Source of the DNA: Bacteroidia bacterium
GTDB lineage: Bacteria; Bacteroidota; Bacteroidia; Bacteroidales; Prolixibacteraceae
NCBI GenBank assembly: GCA_025358025.1
Contig: JANYKW010000175.1
Location: 1 to 44,352 of the forward strand
Length of the DNA stretch: 44,352 nt
Direction: 5' to 3'
This document shows, piece after piece, positions 25,081 through 35,812 of the stretch. The notes under the pieces are model-generated. The model saw only the letters and a program-made list of their open reading frames with translations, was not told the DNA's origin and ran no database searches. Position 1 is the stretch's first letter. Every line of letters begins with the position of its first letter. A program made the position numbers and the translations under genes.

Positions 25081-27074
25081 TGAGAATTTTCTTCTTTTTG
25101 AGCCTTTTCTGGCTGGGTTTACACTCTTTTGTGCCTTTACAGGCTCAGTCATTGACAGATACTCTCAAGATTGAGACTGTTCAGATTATCGGTAAGAAAA
25201 ATTCTTTGAACTTCAATGAAACGAGGACTGAAATTGATTCATCTGCACTCGCAAGATCCACTACAGTAAGACTTTCAGAGCTTTTATCGCAAAATACACC
25301 GGTATTTATCAAAGAGTACGGACGAGGTGCGATGGCTACTGCATCCTTTCGGGGCACCGCTCCTTCGCATACAAAAGTAAGCTGGAACGGTCTCGAATTA
25401 AACTCTCCCATGCTGGGTATGGTTGATTTTTCCCTGATTCCTGTCTATTTTACTGAGGAGGTGAAATTACTGCACGGATCTTCTTCCCTAACTGAATCAG
25501 CCGGAGCTTTGGGAGGAACCATCCAACTCGATAACAAGGCAAACTGGAACAATACAGTCTCCGGAAAAATTCTGACCGGATACGGCAGCTACAATACGCT
25601 GGATGAATATATTCAATTCAACATAGGAAACAAAAAGATTCAGTCAAAAAGTGCTGTTTTCTTCAATGCATCAGATAATGATTTTCAATTTGTAAATAAG
25701 TTGAATGCCGCATTGGATCCGGTTACCGGTGATTATATCTATCCTACCGTACGAAATGATCATGCCGGATACAGGAACTACGGATTTTTACAGGAGTTGT
25801 ACCTTCAGGCAGGCATCAACAACACGTTGTCTCTTAAAACCTGGATACAACATAACGATCGTAGTATCCCACAATTACTTACCAACGAAAGCAATGACGC
25901 TGCTAATATCAACAGGCAGACAGAAAATGCACTGCGTTCTGTGGCCGAATGGAAGCATTTTGGCATCAAAAGCCGTTTTTCGATCCTATCTGCCATCAAT
26001 CTGCAAAATTCATCCTACACGGTCGAAAACATGGTTAGCGGGGCTCCGGTTCAGATTGTAACAGATGCCAATGCAAAAATGTTATCCTTCGTCAACAAAT
26101 TTAGCTACCATTATCAGTTCAATGAATCAATTTCGCTTGTTACCGGATTGGATGCCAGTCTGCAAAGTGTCAATTCGGAAAACCAGGTGCGTGCAGCTCC
26201 GGTGACAGGTTATCATAAAGAGAGGGTCGAAAATTCACTTCATGCCATCGTTGAAACCCGGTTAAATGAACGATGGAGTGCTTTTTTTCTCCTGCGCGAA
26301 GAGCTGATCAACTTGTCGCATGTGGCGTTACTTCCCGTGCTCCGGATTTCCCTGCGGCCAAATCCTCAGAAAACACTGGTTATTTCTGGCTCTGCGTCAG
26401 GAAACACGCATCCGCCCACACTCAATGATCTATACTATATTCCCGGAGGAAATCCCTCCCTGAAATCTGAAAAAGGAACACTTTTCGATCTTGGAGCGGT
26501 GGATGATTTTGCATTTGGCCTGAACCGGATACACACCGGAATCTCGCTCTTCACTTCGCTTGTTCGGGACTGGATCATCTGGTTACCAACATTTCAGGGT
26601 TATTGGGAGCCGGGAAACATCGAAAAAGTGAAAAGCAGCGGGATTGAAACCAATGTTGGATGGAACGGAAAATTAAGATCTGCAGGATTTGACATAAAAG
26701 GCAATTATGCCTGGACAAGAACCATCAATTTTTCGGAGAACAGTCCGGCGTATGGAAAACAACTGCCTTATATTCCAGAACATTCGGCCAATGTGAACGC
26801 AAATCTCTCCTGGTCCCATTATCGGATTGGATGGATCTGGAACTATTACAGCAAAAGATATACCACTACAACCAAAAGCGAGGAGACACTTTCTGACTAT
26901 ATCTATCCCTATTTTATGAACAACCTGCATTTGAGTATGGTAGTCCCTCTAAAGGAAAATAAGCTCACAGCAGAGTTCAAAGTATTGAATATCTTTAATG
27001 AAGAGTACCGTACCGTATTGCAAAGACCAATGCCGGGAAGAAACTATCAATTTGTACTGCGCTATGATTTTTAG
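25080..27074 (+). CDS. btuB: TonB-dependent outer-membrane receptor, BtuB-like (cobalamin)
   Basis: A 664-residue protein with a signal peptide (cleaved after about residue 22, PLQAQS) and a plug domain about 30-155 (LSELLSQNTPVFIKEYG, ATASFRGTAPSHTKVSWNG, LTESAGALGGTIQLDN). A 22-strand-type barrel ends in the outer-membrane C-terminal signature YQFVLRYDF. It lies second in the riboswitch-controlled operon, which supports cobalamin or cobinamide as substrate; the sequence alone would also fit a siderophore receptor. It starts in the stop of the lipoprotein gene (TAATG) and overlaps the BtuG-like gene by 11 bases. Confidence 0.88.
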   Translation: MRIFFFLSLFWLGLHSFVPLQAQSLTDTLKIETVQIIGKKNSLNFNETRTEIDSSALARSTTVRLSELLSQNTPVFIKEYGRGAMATASFRGTAPSHTKVSWNGLELNSPMLGMVDFSLIPVYFTEEVKLLHGSSSLTESAGALGGTIQLDNKANWNNTVSGKILTGYGSYNTLDEYIQFNIGNKKIQSKSAVFFNASDNDFQFVNKLNAALDPVTGDYIYPTVRNDHAGYRNYGFLQELYLQAGINNTLSLKTWIQHNDRSIPQLLTNESNDAANINRQTENALRSVAEWKHFGIKSRFSILSAINLQNSSYTVENMVSGAPVQIVTDANAKMLSFVNKFSYHYQFNESISLVTGLDASLQSVNSENQVRAAPVTGYHKERVENSLHAIVETRLNERWSAFFLLREELINLSHVALLPVLRISLRPNPQKTLVISGSASGNTHPPTLNDLYYIPGGNPSLKSEKGTLFDLGAVDDFAFGLNRIHTGISLFTSLVRDWIIWLPTFQGYWEPGNIEKVKSSGIETNVGWNGKLRSAGFDIKGNYAWTRTINFSENSPAYGKQLPYIPEHSANVNANLSWSHYRIGWIWNYYSKRYTTTTKSEETLSDYIYPYFMNNLHLSMVVPLKENKLTAEFKVLNIFNEEYRTVLQRPMPGRNYQFVLRYDF

Positions 27075-28146
27075 AATTAAACGGGGCATAATCCCGCATT
27101 TTATGATCTTTTTGCTCCTCAGCCTTTGTTCGGGCTGCATGAAGGATGATCAATGGGTACAGGATCATCTGCAACAAGGTAATATTCAAATCCCGGAAGG
27201 CGGGCTCTTTGTAGTTAACGAAGGGAATTTTATGTATGGAAACGCGACTTTGAGCTGTTACGATACCTTGAAAAAAGTGGTTCAAAACGATCTTTTCTAC
27301 AAAGTGAACGGATTGCCCCTGGGGGATGTTGCGGAGTCAATGACTATTTGGAAATCAGGTGGTTATGTTGTTGTAAATAACTCCGGCAAAATCTATGTCC
27401 TGGACATAGGAAGCGGAAAATATGCAGGCAAGATTACCGGACTGACATCTCCAAGATTCATCCACTTCATAAATGATCAAAAGGCCTATGTCACAGACCT
27501 GTACGCCGGAAAAATTTCGATTGTAAATCCTGCGACCAACATGGTAACCGGTTTAATACCCTGTCCTTTGCATCCTTCCACGGAAGAAATGGTTCAGTTT
27601 GGCAACCTGCTGTTTGTAACCTGTTGGTCGGGGGATAAAACCGTGCTTGTTATCGATACGGACAAGGATCAGATCATCCGGGAGATTTCAACCGGTGAGC
27701 AGCCTTGCGGTTTGGTTTTGGACAGGTTTGACAAAATATGGGTCCTGTGTCAATCCACACCAGGGAACAACACTGGCAACATGGCTGTATTGCAAAGGAT
27801 CGATCCTGGTACCAAAACGATAGACAAGAGCTTCATCTTTGCCACCGGTTCAAAACCAGTGAAACTTAATGTGGATGGTAAAGGTGAAAATATTTTTTAT
27901 CTTCTTGGTAATGAAGTATATAAAATGCATGTTTTGGCAAGTCAGCTTCCTGTCATGCCTTTTGTTAGGCTGCAGGCCAAACTGCTGTATGGCCTGGGTA
28001 TTGACCCCGTTAATGGGAATGTATATGTCAGTGACGCCCTTGATTACCAGCAATCCGGAGTGATAAGCCGTTTTTCCGAGACAGGGGTGCTCATTTCTAC
28101 CTTCAAAGCTGGTATTATTCCAGGCAGGTTTTGCTTCAGCAAATGA
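27064..28146 (+). CDS. btuG: BtuG-like surface beta-propeller lipoprotein (YncE/DUF5074 type)
   Basis: The ATG at 27064 gives 360 residues with a signal peptide and lipobox LCSGC (Cys about residue 25). ATG 27103 is a shorter alternative, and the frame from 26998 lies inside btuB and is rejected. The mature part is a repetitive beta-propeller of YncE/DUF5074 type (FVVNEGNFMYGNATLSCYD, IYVLDIGSGKYAGKITGL, KISIVNPATNMVTGLI, VLVIDTDKDQIIREISTGEQPCGL, and NVYVSDALDY). BtuG of Bacteroides is a propeller lipoprotein that binds B12 with very high affinity and sits on BtuB. Position directly behind btuB in a cobalamin-riboswitch operon makes the same role likely here. Confidence 0.85.
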   Translation: MIFRIKRGIIPHFMIFLLLSLCSGCMKDDQWVQDHLQQGNIQIPEGGLFVVNEGNFMYGNATLSCYDTLKKVVQNDLFYKVNGLPLGDVAESMTIWKSGGYVVVNNSGKIYVLDIGSGKYAGKITGLTSPRFIHFINDQKAYVTDLYAGKISIVNPATNMVTGLIPCPLHPSTEEMVQFGNLLFVTCWSGDKTVLVIDTDKDQIIREISTGEQPCGLVLDRFDKIWVLCQSTPGNNTGNMAVLQRIDPGTKTIDKSFIFATGSKPVKLNVDGKGENIFYLLGNEVYKMHVLASQLPVMPFVRLQAKLLYGLGIDPVNGNVYVSDALDYQQSGVISRFSETGVLISTFKAGIIPGRFCFSK

Positions 28147-28180
28147 GCTGATCAGTTGATGAAAAGTTATGCTGATCAGC
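28147..28180. terminator. Hairpin between the cobalamin operon and the PAP2 gene
   Basis: A perfect 9-bp stem GCTGATCAG/CTGATCAGC, one base after the btuG-like stop. No T-run follows, so it may act weakly or with another factor. Confidence 0.4.
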
Positions 28181-28187
28181 GCATTAA

Positions 28188-28970
28188 CTAAAGAGTCATG
28201 GCGAAAGCCACTCCCCCTCCCCGCTGATAAAGAACAGGAACCAAAACTGCTGAAGGCATCTTACCCCATTTGTAGCGGTGTGTGAGATAAACCAATTTAA
28301 CAGAGGTGATCCCGATACCGGCGCCTATCAGTACATCAGATGCCCAGTGACGGTTGTTGGCAACACGGAAAAACCCTGTAGCTGTTGCACACAGGTATCC
28401 GCCAACGCTTATCCAGGGAGAGTACTCCCGGTATTCCATATCCAGCAAGGTAGCAGAGACAAATGCCTGGGCTGTATGGCCCGAAGGCATCGTGTTATCT
28501 GAACTGCCATCGGGGCGCGGATCATGGATAATATGTTTCATGGAATAAACGATGGCAGAAACAAGCAGTTCAGATTTCACCGTGATAATCGTCAGATTCA
28601 GCAGATCACTCCTGCTTTTCATTCCGGCCAATTTAAAACCATACATGGCAGCCAGGGGGACAAACTGCAGGTAATTGTCGGCATTCGTTTCAAAACCGTT
28701 CATTTTGTTTTGAACATGCTGCTGTATTCGCTCTTTGCTGAAAACCGTGTGAGATGGCAGAAATTCTACAATTAGCCCTGCTGTTACCAATGAAAAAGGC
28801 ACAACCGCCGATTTAAGCAGAGAATTGCTGCGGATAGAAGTTTTACCGACCACCTTCGCTGTGTCTGCTGAGATAAATTGGTAAGATACCTGACTGCAAT
28901 ATGCCATATTCTGTGCGGAAACGGATCCAAAATAAATCATCAGGAGCATGCAAAACAAGATTCTAACCAT
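28188..28970 (-). CDS. PAP2-family phosphatase
   Basis: A 260-residue protein with a signal peptide (cleaved around residue 19, SAQN) and the three PAP2 motifs: KHIIHDPRP, PSGH (in NTMPSGHTAQAF) and RVANNRHWASDV. Hydrophobic segments around them suit a membrane or periplasmic phosphatase. Relatives act on phosphatidic acid, undecaprenyl diphosphate or lipid A phosphates. The substrate cannot be told from sequence. It is convergent with the cobalamin operon. Confidence 0.87.
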   Translation of the reverse strand: MVRILFCMLLMIYFGSVSAQNMAYCSQVSYQFISADTAKVVGKTSIRSNSLLKSAVVPFSLVTAGLIVEFLPSHTVFSKERIQQHVQNKMNGFETNADNYLQFVPLAAMYGFKLAGMKSRSDLLNLTIITVKSELLVSAIVYSMKHIIHDPRPDGSSDNTMPSGHTAQAFVSATLLDMEYREYSPWISVGGYLCATATGFFRVANNRHWASDVLIGAGIGITSVKLVYLTHRYKWGKMPSAVLVPVLYQRGGGVAFAMTL

Positions 28971-29162
28971 ATAAGATTGGACAATTATTTGTAGAAAATT
29001 GAATTTGTGAATATAGCAGACTATTATTAATTAGAAGCAATTATTTCATTCACAACAGAAAAAAATCAGAACAGCACGGACATTCTTCCATTTTGTTCGG
29101 CTTAAATCTGGATATATTCTCACCCTTTGTTTGAAAGTAGCTCATATAAAGATAATTTTACA

Positions 29163-29220
29163 ACATTATAAACATTTCAATCAATTCAATCATAATAAAC
29201 ATTTCAAACATTATAAACAT
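29163..29220. repeat. AT-rich direct repeats upstream of ribH
   Basis: ACATTATAAACAT occurs at 29163 and 29208, and a related ATAATAAACATTTCAA lies between them. This AT-rich leader region (the gap 28971-29225) ends six bases before the ribH ATG. No clear -7 box seen. Confidence 0.5.
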
Positions 29221-29225
29221 CTATT

Positions 29226-29720
29226 ATGGCGACAGTCAATCTATCAGACCATGTAAACCATGAAATTCCGGATGCCAACGGCATGAAATTCGGAATCGTT
29301 TATGCAGAATGGAATCCTGAAGTTACCATCCCGCTAAAAAATGGTGCGGCGGATACCCTGGTGAAATACGGAGCAAAGCGCGAAGACATTTATATTGAGG
29401 AGGTTCCAGGTACTTTCGAACTGACGTTGGGTGGACAATTGATGGCAGAAAACACGGATGTGGATGCAGTTATTTTGCTTGGATGTGTAATCCAGGGGGA
29501 AACGCGTCATTTTGATTTTATCTGTCAGGGAGTTACTTATGGGACCACAAAATTGAATCTTGAGTATGGTATTCCCTTTATTTTCGGCGTTTTAACTACT
29601 GATAACCAGCAGCAGGCACTTGATCGTGCAGGAGGTCGTTTGGGCAATAAAGGCGATGAAGCGGCTTATACGGCGATAAAGATGGTTGCTCTGAGCAGGA
29701 AACTGGCACCAAAAGAATGA
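29226..29720 (+). CDS. ribH: 6,7-dimethyl-8-ribityllumazine synthase
   Basis: A 164-residue enzyme that condenses 5-amino-6-ribitylaminouracil with dihydroxybutanone phosphate, the penultimate riboflavin step. It forms icosahedral or pentameric shells. Motifs: FGIVYAEWNP (substrate binding), VPGTFEL, GCVIQGETRHFDFIC with catalytic H95, VTYGTTKLNLEYGIPFIFGVLTT, and GNKGDEAA. Length is normal. It stands alone, without other rib genes. Its TGA opens the left arm of a long palindrome shared with yidC. Confidence 0.95.
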   Translation: MATVNLSDHVNHEIPDANGMKFGIVYAEWNPEVTIPLKNGAADTLVKYGAKREDIYIEEVPGTFELTLGGQLMAENTDVDAVILLGCVIQGETRHFDFICQGVTYGTTKLNLEYGIPFIFGVLTTDNQQQALDRAGGRLGNKGDEAAYTAIKMVALSRKLAPKE

Positions 29721-29791
29721 CAAAAAGAAAAGATAAAAAAAAGAGGCTCCAAAATTTGGAGCCTCTTTTTTTTTATCTTTTCTTTTTGTCA
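29718..29791. terminator. 74-bp palindrome: bidirectional terminator overlapping both gene ends
   Basis: The arms (29718-29754 and 29755-29791) are reverse complements except for one base in an A/T run (8 A against 9 T). The core GAGGCTCCAAA/TTTGGAGCCTC with flanking A8/T9 is a good terminator for both convergent genes. The left arm begins in the ribH TGA. The right arm contains the last codons and stop of yidC. Confidence 0.85.
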
Positions 29792-31692
29792 GCCAACGCC
29801 TTTTGCTTGGTCATCTCCTCCAGTTTTGCCTGAAATTTTGATTTGGTAACAGGCATTTTTTGTTTGGCTTTGAGTTGAGCATGAAGTTTTTCATCGTTGA
29901 TCAATTTCTTGAAAATGAACATCTGAACGAATGTCAGAACCAGGGACAAGAAATAATACAAGCTCAAACCGGCCGCATAGCTGTTGAAAATAAACAGAAA
30001 CATCACTGGCATCAGATACATCATCGTTTTCATGCCGGGCATTTGTTGCGTACTCCCGGTCATCTCGTTGTTGAATTTTACATAGAAGATGTTGGTTACA
30101 GTCATCAGCAAACAGAACAAGCTAACGTGGTTGCCGTAGAATGGAATGGTGAACGGCAAAGTAGCAATAGAATCGAAAGATGACAAGTCAGTTGCCCATA
30201 AAAAGCTTTGCTGGCGCAATTCTATGGAGATTGGGAAGAAGTAAAACATGGCAATAAGTATTGGCATCTGCAACAACATCGGCAAACAACCACCCATTGG
30301 ATTTACTCCTGCCTTCTTGTAAAAAGCCATGACAGCCTGTTGAGATTCCAGTTTTTTATCTTCACCGTATTTCTTTTGAATTTCCTCAATCTCAGGCTTT
30401 AATAGCTTCATTTTCGCCTGGGAGATGTATGATTTGTACGTGAATATCAGCGTCAACAGTTTGATGTAAATAGTCAGCAACAGGATGATCAATCCAAAAT
30501 TTCCGATGTAGCGGTGAAGAAAGTCAAATGCAGGAATAACAATATATTTATTAACCCATCCAAAGACGGTCCAACCCAGAGGAAGTTGCTCTTCCAATCC
30601 CAGATCAAACTGGTTTAATGTATTGTACTGGTTGGGGCCAAAATAAATTTTCGCCGGAAAGCTCTCGCTGCCCTTTATATCGAGCGGAATTGTCAGATCT
30701 GCAGTCATCTCTGCCACAAAAGATGTATCCAGGTCACTCTTTTTAGTCGAAATCTGGCCATTTTGGAATGCCTGATCTGCAATAAGAACAGAAGAGAAAA
30801 ACTGCTGTTTAAATCCAACCCACTTAACCTTGGTAGCCAGGGATTTAGATCCAGATTTTGCAGGATCAAGTTTATCAACCAAATCTTTATCAAACTTATA
30901 ATAGATGGTTGATTGGTTATTTTCACCAAATTTTGACATTTTCTCTTGCCTGGGCAGGTTGATGTTCCAGAGAAAGTTTACGAACTCGGAGTTGGCACCG
31001 GCTACCTTCTTCAATCCTGATGTATTTATATCAAAACCAACCAGGTAAGAGTTGTCTTTTAGTGTATACACATATTCAATGAATACGTTGTTTCCCGCAT
31101 CAAGGCGCATGGCAACGGATTTTGAATCACCGGGATTGTCTTTGTTGTATTTCTCACGTCCCTCTTTTCCAACAGGTACTTTAGAACTGTTCAGGGTAAC
31201 CAGACTTTCAGAAACTGATGGATGAAAGAAAAAATTATCAGTTTGAATAATCTTATTTTGTGAAAAAAAGTTTAATCCAAAGCGATTTGTCTCTCCTTCG
31301 AAAAGAACCAGGGGCTTGCCGTTAAATCTTTTGTAATTTTTTAATTCTACAGAAAATATTTTACCTCCCTTGTTGGAAAGAACAATCTTCATCAGGTTAT
31401 TCTCTATGGTAGTAAATTCTTCTTCACCCTTGGCAGCTACAGCAAATACACCATACAATCCGGTTAACTCATTTTTAACACTGGCTGAGTCAGTATTCGA
31501 AATAACCGGCTGAAGAGAGGTTAACTCATTTTGCCTGGCTTTCTCTGAGGCAATGGCACGCTCAGCCATAGCGATTGAATCGTTTTTCAACCTAATCTTC
31601 TCAAGATCCGTATCAGAAGTTTTATTGAAATAGCTGGCAGTAAATAAAATAGCAAATATTAGAACCAGTCCTGCAATGGTATTTTTATCCAT
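29773..31692 (-). CDS. yidC: Membrane protein insertase YidC
   Basis: A 639-residue protein. An N-terminal membrane helix (about 5-23) is followed by a large periplasmic beta domain (about 60-370, as in Gram-negative YidC), then the conserved insertase core with membrane helices from about 380 to 590 (LLTIYIKLLTLIFTYKS, MGGCLPMLLQMPILIAMFYF, MPVMFLFIFNSYAAGLSLYY). The tail is basic and ends ADKKKR. YidC inserts membrane proteins with or without SecYEG. It lies three bases after pyrG, so the two are cotranscribed. Confidence 0.96.
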   Translation of the reverse strand: MDKNTIAGLVLIFAILFTASYFNKTSDTDLEKIRLKNDSIAMAERAIASEKARQNELTSLQPVISNTDSASVKNELTGLYGVFAVAAKGEEEFTTIENNLMKIVLSNKGGKIFSVELKNYKRFNGKPLVLFEGETNRFGLNFFSQNKIIQTDNFFFHPSVSESLVTLNSSKVPVGKEGREKYNKDNPGDSKSVAMRLDAGNNVFIEYVYTLKDNSYLVGFDINTSGLKKVAGANSEFVNFLWNINLPRQEKMSKFGENNQSTIYYKFDKDLVDKLDPAKSGSKSLATKVKWVGFKQQFFSSVLIADQAFQNGQISTKKSDLDTSFVAEMTADLTIPLDIKGSESFPAKIYFGPNQYNTLNQFDLGLEEQLPLGWTVFGWVNKYIVIPAFDFLHRYIGNFGLIILLLTIYIKLLTLIFTYKSYISQAKMKLLKPEIEEIQKKYGEDKKLESQQAVMAFYKKAGVNPMGGCLPMLLQMPILIAMFYFFPISIELRQQSFLWATDLSSFDSIATLPFTIPFYGNHVSLFCLLMTVTNIFYVKFNNEMTGSTQQMPGMKTMMYLMPVMFLFIFNSYAAGLSLYYFLSLVLTFVQMFIFKKLINDEKLHAQLKAKQKMPVTKSKFQAKLEEMTKQKALADKKKR

Positions 31693-31695
31693 AAA

Positions 31696-33327
<1,632 letters not shown>

Positions 33328-33419
33328 TTAATGTGTTTTCAACGGGTGCAAAGTAAAGAATAAAAAACGTAAAAGGCCGAATCTAAAGACAAAAAAAGTC
33401 GGTTTGATTGAAAATCAAA

Positions 33420-33445
33420 GACCCGCTCCTGTAAGGGAACGGGTC
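33420..33445 (-). terminator. Terminator of the DUF349 gene
   Basis: The stem GACCCG/CGGGTC has a 14-base loop that may pair further. Read on the minus strand it lies 18 bases after the stop and is followed by TTTGATTTT. Confidence 0.6.
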
Positions 33446-33463
33446 CTGTAAAGCAGCTTAAAA

Positions 33464-35638
33464 TCAGTTGATCTCTTCCTGCTCGTCGATAATTTTCATT
33501 TTCGACTTAAGCTGGTCAATTTGAGATTTTATCTTTTCAATCTGTTCGTTCACCCCCTTTATCAGGGATTGTGCACCTTCAGATGTTCCGAAGAAGCCTA
33601 CATTGTTGGTAAGCGTATTGATATCACTCTCCAGCTGTCTCAGACGAACTGAGTACCGGTCGCGTTCCATGTTGATCTTAGACCATCCTCTGGGAAGGGA
33701 GGCCAAATGTTCGATCTTTGATTTAAACTTGATAAGATTCAAATCCTGATCGTCCATTTTTATCTTATTGAACTGGTTATCAATGGCATCATGATACTTA
33801 TTCTGCAATTCCTCTTTTTTTCTGAAAGGAACATGGCCGATTTCAACCCATCTGTCCTGAAATTTCTTCAATGTAGAAAGATCATCCTGAACATTTCCAG
33901 TGAGTTTGTACTCTTCAATGTCAGTAATCAATTGTTTCTTGGCTTTCAGATTTTCATCCTGATCTCCTGTTACACCTGAGAAATGAGTCTGTTTCTTATT
34001 GAAAAACTCGTCGCAGGCAGTACGGAAGCGTTTCCAAATTAGCTCAGATTGTTTTCTTGGAACCGGACCAACCTCTTTCCATTTTTTCTGAAGTGTGATT
34101 AATCGGTCGGTAGTAGCCTTCCACTCTTCGCTATCTTTCAGTCTTTCAGCCTGTTCACAAATGTCAACTTTCAATGCGTAGTTTTGTAACAAATGTTCCT
34201 TGCTTTTATTCCAGAAATTTCGCTTGTTTTGAAAGAATGTATCGTTGGCAGCCCTGAAACGGTCCCAGATTTTGCTGTTCTCTTTTCTTGGACCGAATCC
34301 GGTTTTCTTCCACTCCTCCTGCAGGAATATAACCCTTTCAGTTACCTCATTCCACTCACGGGGATTATCGGAAACGAACCCGGATAATGCTTCTGCCATT
34401 TCGCAAAGCTCAATCTTTCTCTGAAGCTGTTCTTTTTGTACAGAGCGCTCCTGCTCAAAGTGTTGCTGGTATCTTTTATTGACAACGGATGTCGCCATTT
34501 TGAACCGATCCCAGAGTTCCTGCTTGTGATCTCTTGGAACCGGACCAATTTCACGCCATGATTCGTGCAATTTCTGCAATTCCTTAAACGTCGTCAGTGG
34601 ATCGTCTGTTTTAACCGATAATTCCTCTGCCTTAACACACAACAACATCTTTTGATCCATGTTGCGCTTGAGATCCAGGTCTCGTAATTCGCGGTCTATT
34701 TTAACAAAATCATAAAACCGTTCGACTTGATAGTGGTAATTTTCCCACAAATCTTTGACTTTGGATTGTGGGACCTGCCCTAAAGACTTAAACCTTATTT
34801 GTAACTCATTGAATATTTGGAATGTATTATTCAATGAATTTTCACTATTTACCAGTGTTTTAATTTCTTCTATTATTTCAGCTTTCCTGAAGTAGTTCTC
34901 CTCTTTGACAGCTTCCTGTTTTTTGTTCGATTCGTACCGAAGGTTTTTGTATTCCCTGAACAAGTCTTTCAATTCCTGTTCAAATGGATCAGATTCAGGC
35001 AAGAAAAGCTCTTCATCGTTTCCTTCAGCAACAAAAGCAGTCTTTTGTTCGCTGATTTCATGATTCCTGATTTTATAAAAACATGCCTTAATGGCGTCTG
35101 CATGCGGTTTAATGACATCAACATCCCCTTCTCCGATAATTTTTCGCAGTGTATTGATCAGATTGATCCTGTTGTATGAGGAGTAGTCGTGTATCGGCTG
35201 ACCATCAGCTACCGGTTCATCATCGTGAAAAGGATCATCTTCTTCCTCAACAACATCCAGCCGGGGTTCCAGGATAGCATCAGTGAGTTCGGATTCATTC
35301 TCATGCGCAGGCTCCGGAACTGCAGGCTCCGGCACTGCTTCCGCTGCAACTTCTGCAATTGCTCCTGCAGTTACGACTGGTTCATCAACGAATGCAGATT
35401 CTTCTATTACAACGGGTTCTATGACCGTAATGGTTTCCACAACTGCAGCAGGTTCATCTGTAACAGTTTCCGTTTTAAGATCATCTTTTGTAAGTTCCTC
35501 GTCTAATACTTTATCAGTGTTTTCAATAGTTTCCGAAGTAGCTACAGTCTCTGCATTCAGTGATCCGGAAACCGGAAGTTGTTCGTTTTCCGTTGAAGCA
35601 GGATTCTCCAATTCTTTAGATTTCATCAGTGTTTTCAT
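33464..35638 (-). CDS. DUF349 repeat protein
   Basis: From the ATG at 35638 it has 724 residues. A GTG at 35680 would add 14 residues and is less likely. Residues 1-150 are acidic, low in complexity and rich in Val, Glu and Pro (probably disordered). The rest is helical and made of five to six DUF349 repeats, each with a WKEIGPVPR-type motif (for example ESWREIGPVPRDHKQELWDRF, WKKTGFGPRKENSKIWDRF, KWKEVGPVPRKQSELIWKRF). A C-terminal coiled coil follows (EQIEKIKSQIDQLKSKM). DUF349 proteins are cytoplasmic and of unclear function; no enzyme activity is predicted. Confidence 0.85.
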   Translation of the reverse strand: MKTLMKSKELENPASTENEQLPVSGSLNAETVATSETIENTDKVLDEELTKDDLKTETVTDEPAAVVETITVIEPVVIEESAFVDEPVVTAGAIAEVAAEAVPEPAVPEPAHENESELTDAILEPRLDVVEEEDDPFHDDEPVADGQPIHDYSSYNRINLINTLRKIIGEGDVDVIKPHADAIKACFYKIRNHEISEQKTAFVAEGNDEELFLPESDPFEQELKDLFREYKNLRYESNKKQEAVKEENYFRKAEIIEEIKTLVNSENSLNNTFQIFNELQIRFKSLGQVPQSKVKDLWENYHYQVERFYDFVKIDRELRDLDLKRNMDQKMLLCVKAEELSVKTDDPLTTFKELQKLHESWREIGPVPRDHKQELWDRFKMATSVVNKRYQQHFEQERSVQKEQLQRKIELCEMAEALSGFVSDNPREWNEVTERVIFLQEEWKKTGFGPRKENSKIWDRFRAANDTFFQNKRNFWNKSKEHLLQNYALKVDICEQAERLKDSEEWKATTDRLITLQKKWKEVGPVPRKQSELIWKRFRTACDEFFNKKQTHFSGVTGDQDENLKAKKQLITDIEEYKLTGNVQDDLSTLKKFQDRWVEIGHVPFRKKEELQNKYHDAIDNQFNKIKMDDQDLNLIKFKSKIEHLASLPRGWSKINMERDRYSVRLRQLESDINTLTNNVGFFGTSEGAQSLIKGVNEQIEKIKSQIDQLKSKMKIIDEQEEIN

Positions 35639-35788
35639 TACGGCCGTTAAGCCAGGATGGTTGAACAATATATTCTGCACGAAAATAGCTATTTACGCGT
35701 TAAAGTCGACTGCCTCCTGCATATATTTTAAGAATTTTTTGAAAATAGCACGCAATATAGAAAGAATCTTCGCGTGCAAGAGTTTTTT

Positions 35789-35796
35789 TACCTTTG
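35789..35796 (+). promoter_or_regulatory. Candidate -7 box for trmD
   Basis: TACCTTTG matches TAnnTTTG exactly, 16 bases before the trmD ATG, so the leader would be very short. No clear -33 element. Confidence 0.45.
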
Positions 35797-35812
35797 TCAA
35801 AAATCTGTTTTT

